From assembly GCA_029210645.1 (NCBI GenBank), contig JARGFT010000001.1:244883-308882 (forward strand): a stretch of 64,000 nucleotides of DNA, given 5' to 3'. A program made the translations under genes and the position numbers. The DNA comes from Anaerosomatales bacterium (GTDB lineage Bacteria > Actinomycetota > Coriobacteriia > Anaerosomatales > SLCP01). The notes under the pieces are model-generated. The model made no database searches and was not told the DNA's origin. It saw only the letters and a list, made by a program, of their open reading frames with translations. This document shows, in pieces, positions 7,509 to 15,873 of this stretch; the stretch's first letter is position 1, and the number at the start of each line of letters is the position of its first letter.

Positions 7509-9497
7509 ATGGACGCGCTTCACGGCGTGGAGCTGGTGGTCGACGTCACCGCCGTGTTCGCGCTCTCGATCGTAGCGGTGCTGATTTGTCACCGGCTCAA
7601 GATCCCTGCCGTGGTCGGCTTCCTGATCGGCGGTGTCCTCGCAGGACCCCACGTCCTCGGGCTGATCAGCTCGGCAGCGCAGGTCGAGGTGATGGCCGAA
7701 CTCGGTATCGCGCTGCTGCTCTTCGTGATCGGGCTGGAGCTCTCCCTGCGTGATCTCGCTGAGATACGCAAGCCGTTCCTCATCGGTGGCACCATTCAGA
7801 TGGCGGGGACTGCAGCGGTCATCTCCATCGGCTCGCTGATCATGGGCAGGACTTGGGAGCAGGCGGTCTTCCTCGGTTTCGTCGTCGCCCTCTCCAGTAC
7901 TGCCGTCGTGCTGAAGCTGCTCCAGGACCGTGCCGACATCGAGAGCCCCCACGGCCGTATGGTGCTGGGGACGCTCATCTACCAGGACATCGCTGTTGTC
8001 CCGCTCATGATCGCCGCGCCGCTGTTCGCCGCCGCAGGTGGGGCGCCGGCCGAAGGCGGCTCGTCTCTCCTCGAGTTCATCGCCCGCCTGGTGATGGTCG
8101 GCGCGCTCGTCTACGTGAGCTACCGGTGGCTCGTCCCGGTTCTGATGCATCAGGTGGCACGCACTCGCAGCAGGGAGACCTTCCTCCTTGCGGTGCTGGT
8201 CATCTGTATGGTCATCGCTTTGGCGAGTGGTGCGGCCGGGCTGTCGATCGCGCTTGGCGCGTTCCTTGCCGGCCTGGTGATATCCGACTCACCCTTCAGC
8301 CATCAGGCAGTTGGCGTCATCATGCCTTTCCGCGATGTCTTCATGAGCCTCTTCTTCGTCTCGATCGGCATGCTCGTTGACCTGCGCTTCATAGCAGAAC
8401 ATCCGCTGCTAATCGCCGAGCTGACCCTCGGGATCCTGCTGATCAAGCCGTTGGTAGCCGGTTTCGCGACGCTCGTCCTCGGCTACCCGCTGCGCACTGC
8501 GATCCTCGCCGGGCTCGCTCTCGGCCAGATCGGGGAGTTCTCCTTCATCCTCGCCGAGGCGGGGGTCACTGTAGGACTGGTCGACCACGACCTGTTTCAG
8601 ATCGTGGTCGCATGTGCGGTGTTCAGTATGGTCCTCACACCTGCGCTACTCGCGGTGGCGCCGCGTGTGGCTCACCGCATGTCGGGGCTCCCACTGCCCG
8701 ACTGGCTGATACGGGGCCGCAACGCTACAGAGCTCACGGCGGAGCACGACCACCACGGGCACGTCCTCGTGATCGGGTTTGGGATCACCGGCCGCAACGT
8801 GGTCCACTCGGTCGACCACGCGGGGGTGCTCTCGACGGTCATCGAGCTCAACCCGGACGTCGTACGCACCGCCCGCGAGGAGGGCGTGGACATCCACTAC
8901 GGTGATGCGAGCAACCCGGCCGTGCTCGAGCACGTACACGCGGCTGAGGCCCGCGCGATCGTGATCGCGATCGACGACCCGATCGCCACCCGGCGCATCG
9001 TCGAACTGGCCAGGCGGATGTCTCCGGACGCGTTCATCGTGGTCCGCACGCGCTATCTTCGCGGCACCGAGGACCTGCACTCGCTCGGTGCGGACGAGGT
9101 CATCGCCGACGAGGTGGAGGTCTCCGTCGAGGTGCTCTCACGGGTGCTCGCCCGGATGCTTGTGCCCCGGGAAGACATCGAGCGGTGCATCCGTGAGATC
9201 AGGGCCGAGACGCGCGACATGGCGCGTCCGCTCTCCGACCACGCCCTGTCTGCGGGCGATCTCCGGGTTGAGGTCCCCGAGCTGCGTACGCAGACCTTCC
9301 GGGTCACCGAGGGCTCGCCGTTCGCGCACCGCACGATCGCCGAGCTCGAGCTGCGCCCGCGCTACGGAGTCACGGTGCTCGCGGTCAGACGCGGCGACCG
9401 CTCGATGCCCAACCCGCCCGGCCACACCGAGATACGCGTCGACGACGTGCTCTTCGTCATCGGACCAGAAGGCTTCGACCCCCATAAGGTCACGTAG
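7509..9497 (+). CDS. Kef-type monovalent cation:proton antiporter (CPA2) with RCK domains
   Basis: A 662-residue transporter. The first ~390 residues are about 12 hydrophobic helices of the Na+/H+ exchanger fold (for example FLIGGVLAGPHVLGL and the conserved GLALGQIGEFSFILAEAG). Next comes a cytosolic RCK-N/TrkA-N domain beginning HVLVIGFGITGRNVV with a GxGxxG nucleotide site, and then a TrkA-C-like domain at about residues 590-660. The family exchanges K+ or Na+ for H+ under nucleotide control. Ion specificity cannot be deduced. It starts 3 bases after the protease gene, so the two are likely co-transcribed. Confidence 0.9.
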   Translation: MDALHGVELVVDVTAVFALSIVAVLICHRLKIPAVVGFLIGGVLAGPHVLGLISSAAQVEVMAELGIALLLFVIGLELSLRDLAEIRKPFLIGGTIQMAGTAAVISIGSLIMGRTWEQAVFLGFVVALSSTAVVLKLLQDRADIESPHGRMVLGTLIYQDIAVVPLMIAAPLFAAAGGAPAEGGSSLLEFIARLVMVGALVYVSYRWLVPVLMHQVARTRSRETFLLAVLVICMVIALASGAAGLSIALGAFLAGLVISDSPFSHQAVGVIMPFRDVFMSLFFVSIGMLVDLRFIAEHPLLIAELTLGILLIKPLVAGFATLVLGYPLRTAILAGLALGQIGEFSFILAEAGVTVGLVDHDLFQIVVACAVFSMVLTPALLAVAPRVAHRMSGLPLPDWLIRGRNATELTAEHDHHGHVLVIGFGITGRNVVHSVDHAGVLSTVIELNPDVVRTAREEGVDIHYGDASNPAVLEHVHAAEARAIVIAIDDPIATRRIVELARRMSPDAFIVVRTRYLRGTEDLHSLGADEVIADEVEVSVEVLSRVLARMLVPREDIERCIREIRAETRDMARPLSDHALSAGDLRVEVPELRTQTFRVTEGSPFAHRTIAELELRPRYGVTVLAVRRGDRSMPNPPGHTEIRVDDVLFVIGPEGFDPHKVT

Positions 9498-9571
9498 GGT
9501 TCCCGTGCCGATGCGCTATCATACGAACCGCCGCATCCCATCCGTCGCCACCTGCGAGGAGTCTCCGTCGT

Positions 9572-10573
9572 ATGACACGTAAGCGCGCGCTCACCGGCTA
9601 TCGGCCCACCGGCAAGCTCCACCTCGGCCACTGGTTCGGCAATCTCCAGAACATGCTGACCATGCAGAACGAGTACGACGCGTTCTACTTCATCGCGGAC
9701 TGGCACGCGCTCACCAGTGATTGGGCCGACACCACACGAGTTCGCGAGTTCACCGAGGAGATGGTACTCGACTGGTGTGCCGCCGGCCTCGATCCCGCGC
9801 GGTGCACCATCTACCGCCAGTCGGATGTCCCCGAGGTCGCCGAGCTTGCGCTCTACTTCTCGATGGTCACCCCGATGTCGTGGCTCGAGCGCGTCCCCTC
9901 GTACAAGGAGCAGCGCGAGCAGGTGACCGACAAGGACCTCGGCAACCTCGGCTTCTTCATGTACCCGCTGTTGCAAGCTGCCGACATCACGATCGTGCTT
10001 GCCGACGTGGTCCCTGTGGGCGAGGACCAGCTCCCGCACCTGGAGCTCACGCGCGAGATCGTGCGGCGGTTCAACAACGCCTACGGTGAGTATCTCGTGG
10101 AGCCTGCCGCGCTCATCGCGAAGCAGGGCGCACGGGTTCCGGGTACCGACGGACGCAAGATGAGCAAGTCGTACGGCAACTCCATCTTCATCTCGGACTC
10201 TCCCGACGAGATCACCGCGAAGGTGCGTGGCATGATCACCGACCCTGCGCGCAAGCTGAAGACCGATCCGGGCGACCCGGATATCTGTCCGCTCCACCAG
10301 ATACACAAGCTGGTCAGCCCCGACCCGGCCGACATCGCCGAGTGGGATCGTTGCTGCCGCAGTGCGGAGTGCGGTTGTGTCGCTCACAAGCAGAAGATGG
10401 CCACCGACCTCGTCGAGTACCTTGCCGAGTTCCGCGCGCGTCGCGAGGAGCTTGCCGCGCGGCCGGGCTTCGCGTGGGAGGTCCTCGAGGCCGGGGCCGC
10501 CAAGGCACGGCCGGTTACCTCAGAGGTCGTCGAGACCTGTCGGCGCCTCGTGCGCATCGACAACAACGGGTAG
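9572..10573 (+). CDS. trpS: tryptophanyl-tRNA synthetase with Fe-S-like cysteine motif
   Basis: Charges tRNA-Trp. Class Ic synthetase marks are clear: the HIGH-like HLGHW near residue 19, GEDQLPHLELTREI, and the KMSKS loop GRKMSKSYG near residue 195. At 333 residues it has the usual bacterial length. Near residue 235 it carries C-x22-C-x6-C-x2-H with one extra Cys between the second and third ligands. This is almost the C-x22-C-x6-C-x2-C motif that binds a [4Fe-4S] cluster in Thermotoga maritima TrpRS, with His in the last position. The stop TAG is in frame with the next gene, scpA. Confidence 0.95.
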   Translation: MTRKRALTGYRPTGKLHLGHWFGNLQNMLTMQNEYDAFYFIADWHALTSDWADTTRVREFTEEMVLDWCAAGLDPARCTIYRQSDVPEVAELALYFSMVTPMSWLERVPSYKEQREQVTDKDLGNLGFFMYPLLQAADITIVLADVVPVGEDQLPHLELTREIVRRFNNAYGEYLVEPAALIAKQGARVPGTDGRKMSKSYGNSIFISDSPDEITAKVRGMITDPARKLKTDPGDPDICPLHQIHKLVSPDPADIAEWDRCCRSAECGCVAHKQKMATDLVEYLAEFRARREELAARPGFAWEVLEAGAAKARPVTSEVVETCRRLVRIDNNG

Positions 10574-10585
10574 GGGGCGTCCCCG

Positions 10586-11335
10586 CTGGGCTACCGGGTC
10601 AAGATCGACGCCTTCGAGGGACCGTTCGACCTCCTGCTGCACCTCGTTGCACGGCAGAAGGTCGACGTGAGCTCGATCTCCATCACCGAGGTCACGGACC
10701 AGTACCTCGCCTACATCGAGGGAATGCACGAGCTCGACCTCGATGTCGCGAGCGACTTCCTGCTCGTGGCTGCCACGCTGCTCGAGATCAAGGCAGCCAG
10801 CCTGCTTCCCACAGAGGAGCAGTATATCGGCGAGGACATCGACGACCTCTCTCCTGAAGAGGCACGCGAACTCCTCGTGACCCGTCTGCTCGCGTACAAG
10901 CAGTTCAAGAACGTCGCTGCAGAGCTCGCGGCCCGGATGGAGTCGGTCTCGCACATGCATCCGCGTCAGGCAGGCCTTGAAGAGCCCTTCGTGGGGCTCA
11001 TGCCCGACTATCTCGAGGGCCTCACTCTGCGCGGTCTTGCGGTGATCTGTGCCGACCTTCTTCACAAGCGCGAGGTCTTTCTCCTGCAGGCAGAGCACGT
11101 TGCCGCGGCACCGATCAGCCTGGAGTTGCACACCGAGAGCGTGTCGCGGACCCTGGCGCGTGCGGGTACGGTACGCTTCAGCGAACTGCTCGGCACCGAC
11201 CCCACGCCAGAGGTCCTCGTCGTGACGTTCCTCGCCATTCTCGAACTCTACAAGCGGGGACGGGTTCAGCTGCGACAGGACGAACTGTTCGACGACATCG
11301 TGGTGACAGCCACCGACGTTCAGGAGGATTCGTGA
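10586..11335 (+). CDS. scpA: segregation and condensation protein A (kleisin), CTG start
   Basis: Kleisin subunit of the bacterial SMC condensin complex, which compacts and segregates the chromosome together with Smc and ScpB (next gene). The family's N-terminal signature, FEGPFDLLLHLV, is encoded between 10613 and 10648, upstream of the first ATG/GTG/TTG in frame (GTG 10667, the track start), so that start would remove the Smc-binding helix. The only reasonable initiator is CTG 10586, preceded by GGGGG about 8 bases upstream and giving LGYRVKIDAFEG. The frame is the same as trpS and opens right after its TAG. The C-terminal winged helix (VTFLAILELYKRGRVQL) is intact. Confidence 0.85.
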   Translation: MGYRVKIDAFEGPFDLLLHLVARQKVDVSSISITEVTDQYLAYIEGMHELDLDVASDFLLVAATLLEIKAASLLPTEEQYIGEDIDDLSPEEARELLVTRLLAYKQFKNVAAELAARMESVSHMHPRQAGLEEPFVGLMPDYLEGLTLRGLAVICADLLHKREVFLLQAEHVAAAPISLELHTESVSRTLARAGTVRFSELLGTDPTPEVLVVTFLAILELYKRGRVQLRQDELFDDIVVTATDVQEDS

Positions 11336-11336
11336 C

Positions 11337-11972
11337 ATGCAAGCGGACGTGACGCTCCGCGGTGCGATCGAGGCACTGCTCTTCGTGTCGGACGAGCCGG
11401 TCTCGGCCTCGCGCATCGGCAAGATACTCGAGGCCGATGTGTCGAGCATCGCCCGGGTTCTCTCCGATCTGGCCGAGGAGTACCGCAACGACGAGCGGGG
11501 ATTTCAGCTCCGTGAGGCAGCGGGAGGATGGCGCCTCTACACGCATCCGGCCCATCACGACGCGATCGAGCAGTTCGTCCTCTCCTGGGACACGCGCCGC
11601 CTCTCCCAGGCGGCACTGGAGGCGCTTGCGGTCGTCGCGTACCACCAGCCCGTGACCAGGGCCGGTGTGAATGCCGTGCGCGGCGTGAACAGCGAGGCGG
11701 TGATCTCCTCGCTCATCGAGAAGGGCCTGGTACGCGAGGCTGGTCGCGATCGTGAAGCAAGCAACGCCATCATCTACACGACGACAAGAACGTTCCTTGA
11801 GAAGTTCGGGTTGAAGAGCCTCGACGAACTGCCGCCGCTCGAGGAGTTCGCCCCCGACGAGCGAACCGAGGCCGCCATACGCGATCGTCTGGGTGGTCCG
11901 TCTGCAGACATCGGGTTCGGAGTGGATGACGCTTCCGGGCCCGACGAGGACGACGTCACCGGGATCGACTGA
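11337..11972 (+). CDS. scpB: segregation and condensation protein B
   Basis: Kite-type subunit that dimerises and binds the ScpA kleisin in the Smc condensin. The protein has 211 residues, made of two winged-helix domains: an N-terminal one starting LRGAIEALLFVSDEPVS and a second one around LSQAALEALAVVAYHQPVTR, both family-typical, followed by GLVREAGRDREASNAI. ATG 11337 lies one base after the scpA stop (TGACATG), so the pair is coupled. The last 40 residues are acidic and probably disordered. Confidence 0.95.
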   Translation: MQADVTLRGAIEALLFVSDEPVSASRIGKILEADVSSIARVLSDLAEEYRNDERGFQLREAAGGWRLYTHPAHHDAIEQFVLSWDTRRLSQAALEALAVVAYHQPVTRAGVNAVRGVNSEAVISSLIEKGLVREAGRDREASNAIIYTTTRTFLEKFGLKSLDELPPLEEFAPDERTEAAIRDRLGGPSADIGFGVDDASGPDEDDVTGID

Positions 11973-12031
11973 CGGTGGCATCCCCTCGAACCACTGGAGC
12001 ATCGGGAGACGATGGCGGGCGTATCGTCCCC

Positions 12032-12751
12032 ATGCGCCTGCAGCGTTTCCTTGCGCGCTCCGGTGTGGCGTCGCGCCGGGGGAGCGAGGACCTGATGACC
12101 GCCGGCCGCGTGCGGGTGAACGGCGAGGTCGTGCGCGAACTCGGCTCCCGGGTCGATCCTCTCGTCGACGTGGTCGAGGTCGACGGGCGGGTCGTCACAC
12201 TGGCTTCGACACCGGTCTACATCGTGCTCAACAAGCCGGCGGGATACGTGACAACCATGAATGACCCGCAGGGGCGTCCCACGGTTGCCGATATCGTTCC
12301 ACGTGATCCCGCAGGGCTCTTCCCGGTCGGTCGGCTCGACCTTGAGACGACGGGATTACTGCTCTTCACGACGGACGGGGACCTCGCGCACCGGCTTCTG
12401 CACCCGAGATACCACGTAGAGAAGGTCTACCACGCACGGGTACAGGGCACACCCTCACCCGAGGATCTCGACACCCTGGCAGCCGGCGTCAAGCTCGAGG
12501 ACGGCATGACCGCACCGGCCCGCGTCCGCTTGCTCGATCCCGGGCCGCCTGCCTCGGTCGAGATCGCGATACGGGAAGGGCGCAAGCGACAGGTCCGGCG
12601 TATGTTCCTCGCTGTCGAGCACGCGGTCATATCGCTGCACAGAGAGTCCTTCGGTCCAATCCGCCTCGGCGATCTTGCCGCGGGTGCGCATCGCGCGCTC
12701 GGGTCCGAGGAGGTTGCCGCACTCTGGCGCGCTGCGGGGAGCGATGTGTGA
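12032..12751 (+). CDS. RluB/RsuA-family pseudouridine synthase
   Basis: Converts uridine to pseudouridine in rRNA, probably 23S rRNA as in RluB. An N-terminal S4 RNA-binding domain (RLQRFLARSGVASRRGSEDLM) is followed by the catalytic domain with GRLDLETTGLLLFTTDG, whose first Asp is the catalytic residue, and the C-terminal REGRKRQVRRMF. I chose ATG 12032 because MRLQRFLARSG is the usual family start. An in-frame GTG at 11975, two bases after scpB, would add 19 unconserved residues. The scpA-scpB-rluB order is common in bacteria. Confidence 0.92.
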   Translation: MRLQRFLARSGVASRRGSEDLMTAGRVRVNGEVVRELGSRVDPLVDVVEVDGRVVTLASTPVYIVLNKPAGYVTTMNDPQGRPTVADIVPRDPAGLFPVGRLDLETTGLLLFTTDGDLAHRLLHPRYHVEKVYHARVQGTPSPEDLDTLAAGVKLEDGMTAPARVRLLDPGPPASVEIAIREGRKRQVRRMFLAVEHAVISLHRESFGPIRLGDLAAGAHRALGSEEVAALWRAAGSDV

Positions 12752-13326
12752 TGGCGCTTGTCGTGATCACAGGAGGTGCCCGCAGCGGCAAGTCTGCGGC
12801 GGCGCAGCGAATGGCGGTTGCACGCTCGCGCGCCGGGGCAAGGGTTGTGGTGGCCGTCTTCGGAAAGGCCGACGGGGACCCCGAGTTCGCCGAACGCATC
12901 GAGAGACACCGCACCGGGCGGCCCGAGGGGTTCCGCACGCTCGAGGCGAGCGACCCGCGTTCGTGGATCGAGGATGTCGCCGAAGACGAGCTGCTTGTAC
13001 TGGAGTGCCTGGGGACTCTCACGGCCTTGGCCATGGAGGAGATCGGACAGACTGAGACGGAGGTCGCGTCATCCGACCTCCTTGACTCCTCCCTGAGCGA
13101 GTTCGTCGAGTGGGTGGTGCGCCGCCCGGGAGATACGATCGTTGTGACAAACGAGGTCGGGTGGGGCGTGGTTCCCTCATTCGCATCCGGACGGATCTTC
13201 CGCGACGCGCTCGGGCGGGCGAACGCCGCACTCGTGACCGCTGCTGACGCCTCCTATCTCGCCGTCAACGGGAGGCTCCTTGACCTGGGTTGCCTGCCGC
13301 GTGACGTGCAGTGGCCCGCCGACTGA
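12751..13326 (+). CDS. cobU: bifunctional adenosylcobinamide kinase / adenosylcobinamide-phosphate guanylyltransferase
   Basis: Phosphorylates adenosylcobinamide and then attaches GMP, preparing it for nucleotide-loop assembly of B12. The P-loop GGARSGKS is at the N-terminus. A His in ERIERHRTGRP fits the guanylylated histidine, and VTNEVGWGVVP is the family's second signature. The 191-residue length is normal. The ATG at 12751 overlaps the TGA of the pseudouridine synthase. It heads a cobU-cobT-cobS-cobC run with no corrinoid-ring genes nearby, so the run alone covers cobinamide salvage or late synthesis. Confidence 0.93.
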   Translation: MALVVITGGARSGKSAAAQRMAVARSRAGARVVVAVFGKADGDPEFAERIERHRTGRPEGFRTLEASDPRSWIEDVAEDELLVLECLGTLTALAMEEIGQTETEVASSDLLDSSLSEFVEWVVRRPGDTIVVTNEVGWGVVPSFASGRIFRDALGRANAALVTAADASYLAVNGRLLDLGCLPRDVQWPAD

Positions 13327-13341
13327 AGGAGTTTGACGCGC

Positions 13342-14412
13342 GTGGACGCTCGTGAACGGATACGTACACTCCTGGACTCGGTGAGGCCCACCGATCCGGC
13401 TGCCGAGCGGCGCGCGTGGGCGCGGCTGGACACGCTGACCAAGCCACCCCGAAGCCTTGGAAGACTCGAGGAGGTCGCGGCCGCGATCGCCCGCATTCAG
13501 GGTACCGACCGTCCCTCGGTCACGCGCAAGGCCATCATCCTCATGGCCGGGGACCACGGTGTCGTGGCCGAGGGGGTTTCGCCGTATCCTCAGTCGGTGA
13601 CGTGGCAGATGGTTGCTAACTTCGCGGCCGGTGGAGCAGCCATCAACCAGATCGCCTCCTCGGTTGGCGCTGATCTGCTCCTTTACGATCTGGGGGTAGT
13701 CGGGGACACGAGCGTCTTCACCGGTGTCAATCAAGCCAAGGTGGTCCGGGGGACCGCGAACATGCGCCTTGGACCGGCGCTGACCCGCGATCAGGCGGTG
13801 GAGGCTCTCCTCGCAGGTGCCCAAGCCGCCTCCGAGGCTGCAGATGGCGGAGTTGCGCTTCTCGGTACGGGTGAGATGGGAATCGGGAATACCACCGCGG
13901 CGGCAGCCCTTACCGCCGCGTACACGGGTGCACCCGTGGAGCGGGTCGTGGGACCGGGGACCGGCCTCGACCACACCGGCGTAGCTCACAAGATGGCCGT
14001 GGTCCGCGATGCGCTCGCACGCAATGTCACGCCGGGAAGCGACGCACTGGACATCCTCGCTGCGCTGGGCGGTGCCGAGATCGCCGGTCTTGCCGGTGTC
14101 ATGCTCGGCGGATCCGCACGGGGTGTCTGCGTGCTCGTGGACGGGTTCATCTCGGGAGCAGCCGCGCTGGCTGCCGTCGCGCTCTGCCCGTCATGCCGTG
14201 ACCACCTCCTTGCGTCACACCGGTCGCTGGAGCCGGGCCACACCGTCCAACTCGATCATCTGGGCATGGCGCCCGTGCTCGATCTCGATCTGAGACTCGG
14301 GGAGGGAACCGGCGCAGCGCTCTCCATGGGGCTTGTGGACGCAGCGTGTCGGATGCTTTCGGGTATGGCGACGTTTGAGGAGGCCGGAGTGAGCGGCTCG
14401 GAGTCCGCGTGA
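13342..14412 (+). CDS. cobT: nicotinate-nucleotide-dimethylbenzimidazole phosphoribosyltransferase
   Basis: Activates the lower-ligand base by transferring phosphoribose from nicotinate mononucleotide, giving alpha-ribazole phosphate for CobS. Start GTG 13342 is placed by AAGGAG ten bases upstream; the track's TTG 13333 is too close to that site. Family signatures include KPPRSLGRLE near the N-terminus, GDHGVVAEGVS, LLGTGEMGIGNTTAAAA, and near the C-terminus the catalytic-Glu region DLRLGEGTGAALSM. The 356-residue length is normal. Confidence 0.95.
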   Translation: MDARERIRTLLDSVRPTDPAAERRAWARLDTLTKPPRSLGRLEEVAAAIARIQGTDRPSVTRKAIILMAGDHGVVAEGVSPYPQSVTWQMVANFAAGGAAINQIASSVGADLLLYDLGVVGDTSVFTGVNQAKVVRGTANMRLGPALTRDQAVEALLAGAQAASEAADGGVALLGTGEMGIGNTTAAAALTAAYTGAPVERVVGPGTGLDHTGVAHKMAVVRDALARNVTPGSDALDILAALGGAEIAGLAGVMLGGSARGVCVLVDGFISGAAALAAVALCPSCRDHLLASHRSLEPGHTVQLDHLGMAPVLDLDLRLGEGTGAALSMGLVDAACRMLSGMATFEEAGVSGSESA

Positions 14413-15197
14413 AGGACGTGTCGACATCGCGCCCGCTGCGGGACCTCTCGCTGGCGGTGACGCTGCTGACGGCGGTCCCGCTGCCAGCGCGCTGGCCCGC
14501 CGACGAACGTCCGGATGTCGCGGGCTACTTCCCGCTGGCAGGTGCGCTGCTGGGTAGTGTCGGGTACGTTTTCCTCGCCCTTGCCGCACGGCTGGGTGTT
14601 CCGGGCGGCACTCGTGTCAGCCTCGAGTCTGTGATGCTTGCGGTGTTGCTGGTGACCATGTGGGCGATGCTCACCCGCATGCTGCACTGGGACGCGCTTG
14701 CGGATGTCGCGGACGCCTACTGGGGAGCGCATGAGCCGTCCATGCGCCTGGAGATTGCAAGCGATCCCCACGTCGGGGCGTTCGGTGTCGCCGGTATCGT
14801 GCTGGTCGCTCTCGTACAGGTTGCAGCACTCTCGCTGCTCATCGCGAACGGGTTCCTTGTCGCCGTCGCCGTCGCCGTGGTGATCGCGCGCTACGCTGCG
14901 CTTTTCGGAGCCTGGCTGGGCTCGCCTGCCAAACAGACCGGTCTCGGAGCTGTGGTCGCGGGCCGACCACGTCCGGCATCCGTTGTTGCCGCCACACTCG
15001 TGTTCCTGGCGACGTTGTCACTGTCGTGGGCCTCCGGGCCGGGTGCCTTCGCGGCCGTCGTAGTCTGTCTCGTCGTCGCGCTCGGGGTCCCGCACGTGCT
15101 CGCATCGCGTTTCGGCGGCATCACCGGAGACGTTCTCGGCGCGAGCATTCTGCTGACCGAGACCGCTTCGCTCGCGATCCTCGCATGGGTCCGGTAG
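14409..15197 (+). CDS. cobS: adenosylcobinamide-GDP ribazoletransferase (cobalamin synthase)
   Basis: Integral membrane enzyme that joins adenosylcobinamide-GDP with alpha-ribazole (phosphate) to complete cobalamin. It has 262 residues with about six hydrophobic segments. Visible family features are the N-terminal LTAVPLPARW, followed by YFPLAGALLGSVG, the acidic LHWDALADVADAYWG (family: HxDGLxDxxDxxxG) and ITGDVLGAS near the C-terminus. GTG 14409 overlaps the cobT stop (GTGA). Confidence 0.93.
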   Translation: MKDVSTSRPLRDLSLAVTLLTAVPLPARWPADERPDVAGYFPLAGALLGSVGYVFLALAARLGVPGGTRVSLESVMLAVLLVTMWAMLTRMLHWDALADVADAYWGAHEPSMRLEIASDPHVGAFGVAGIVLVALVQVAALSLLIANGFLVAVAVAVVIARYAALFGAWLGSPAKQTGLGAVVAGRPRPASVVAATLVFLATLSLSWASGPGAFAAVVVCLVVALGVPHVLASRFGGITGDVLGASILLTETASLAILAWVR

Positions 15198-15201
15198 GAC
15201 G

Positions 15202-15789
15202 ATGAGTGACACCGAATTCTTGATCGTGCGTCATCCCGAGACGTGGGCCAACGTTGAAGGCCGGTTCGTCGGCCGCGGTGAATCTCCCTACACGGAGCGC
15301 GGCAGGCGGCAGTTCGATCTCTTGGCGGCACGGATCGCAGCGTTTCGTCCGGATGCCGTCTGGTCGAGCCCGCTTGCACGTGCACATGACGTGGCCGTTG
15401 CGGCAGCAGGCGCGTGCGAGGCCACCGTGACGCTCGATGACCGGCTGTTGGAGCTGGACTTCGGGCAGGCCGAGGGGCTGACGTGGCCCGAGATCGAGGC
15501 GGCAGGACTGGAGTTCGACTACCGCTCGGTGGACACTCCGGTCGCGCCCGGAGGCGAGTCCCGTGGCCAGATAGAGACCCGGTCCGCCGCGTTCGCGGAT
15601 TCGCTTGTGACCGCGGGCGGGCGCCACGCGGTATGCACCCACGGAGGCGTGTTCCGAGCGATGCTGGTGCATCTCCTCGGCCTGTCGATCACCGACATAT
15701 GGGCCTTCCACATCCGTAACGGGGCGGTGGCGCACGTGAGCGTGACCGAAGGACACGGCATGATCGAGGAGTTCCGCGTCCACGGATGA
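15202..15789 (+). CDS. cobC: histidine phosphatase family protein, probable alpha-ribazole phosphatase
   Basis: Probably removes the phosphate from alpha-ribazole 5'-phosphate or cobalamin phosphate in the last step of nucleotide-loop assembly. This is inferred from its place four bases after cobS. The phosphoglycerate-mutase-like fold is seen from the N-terminal motif FLIVRHPETWANVEGRF, the Arg in WSSPLARAHD, and the second catalytic His in CTHGG. The usual RHGxT motif reads RHPET here, while the catalytic Arg and His remain. The length is 195 residues. Confidence 0.8.
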   Translation: MSDTEFLIVRHPETWANVEGRFVGRGESPYTERGRRQFDLLAARIAAFRPDAVWSSPLARAHDVAVAAAGACEATVTLDDRLLELDFGQAEGLTWPEIEAAGLEFDYRSVDTPVAPGGESRGQIETRSAAFADSLVTAGGRHAVCTHGGVFRAMLVHLLGLSITDIWAFHIRNGAVAHVSVTEGHGMIEEFRVHG

Positions 15790-15797
15790 GTTCCCGC

Positions 15798-15826
15798 TTG
15801 CCCGTGCGCTTCCGACCTGCGACAAT
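15798..15826 (+). promoter_or_regulatory. candidate promoter for the hisC-aroF-tyrA-aroA block
   Basis: TTGCCC and GACAAT are separated by 17 bases in the short gap after cobC. The expected start of transcription lies about 40 bases before hisC. Confidence 0.5.
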
Positions 15827-15873
15827 CCTCGGCACACCCGCACCGGGAACGCAAGGAGTGCCAGAGGGCCGAG

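Noticed and set aside
12600-12760. Cobalamin riboswitch ahead of cobU
   Set aside because: cobU overlaps the upstream pseudouridine synthase stop and no B12-box-like sequence was seen.
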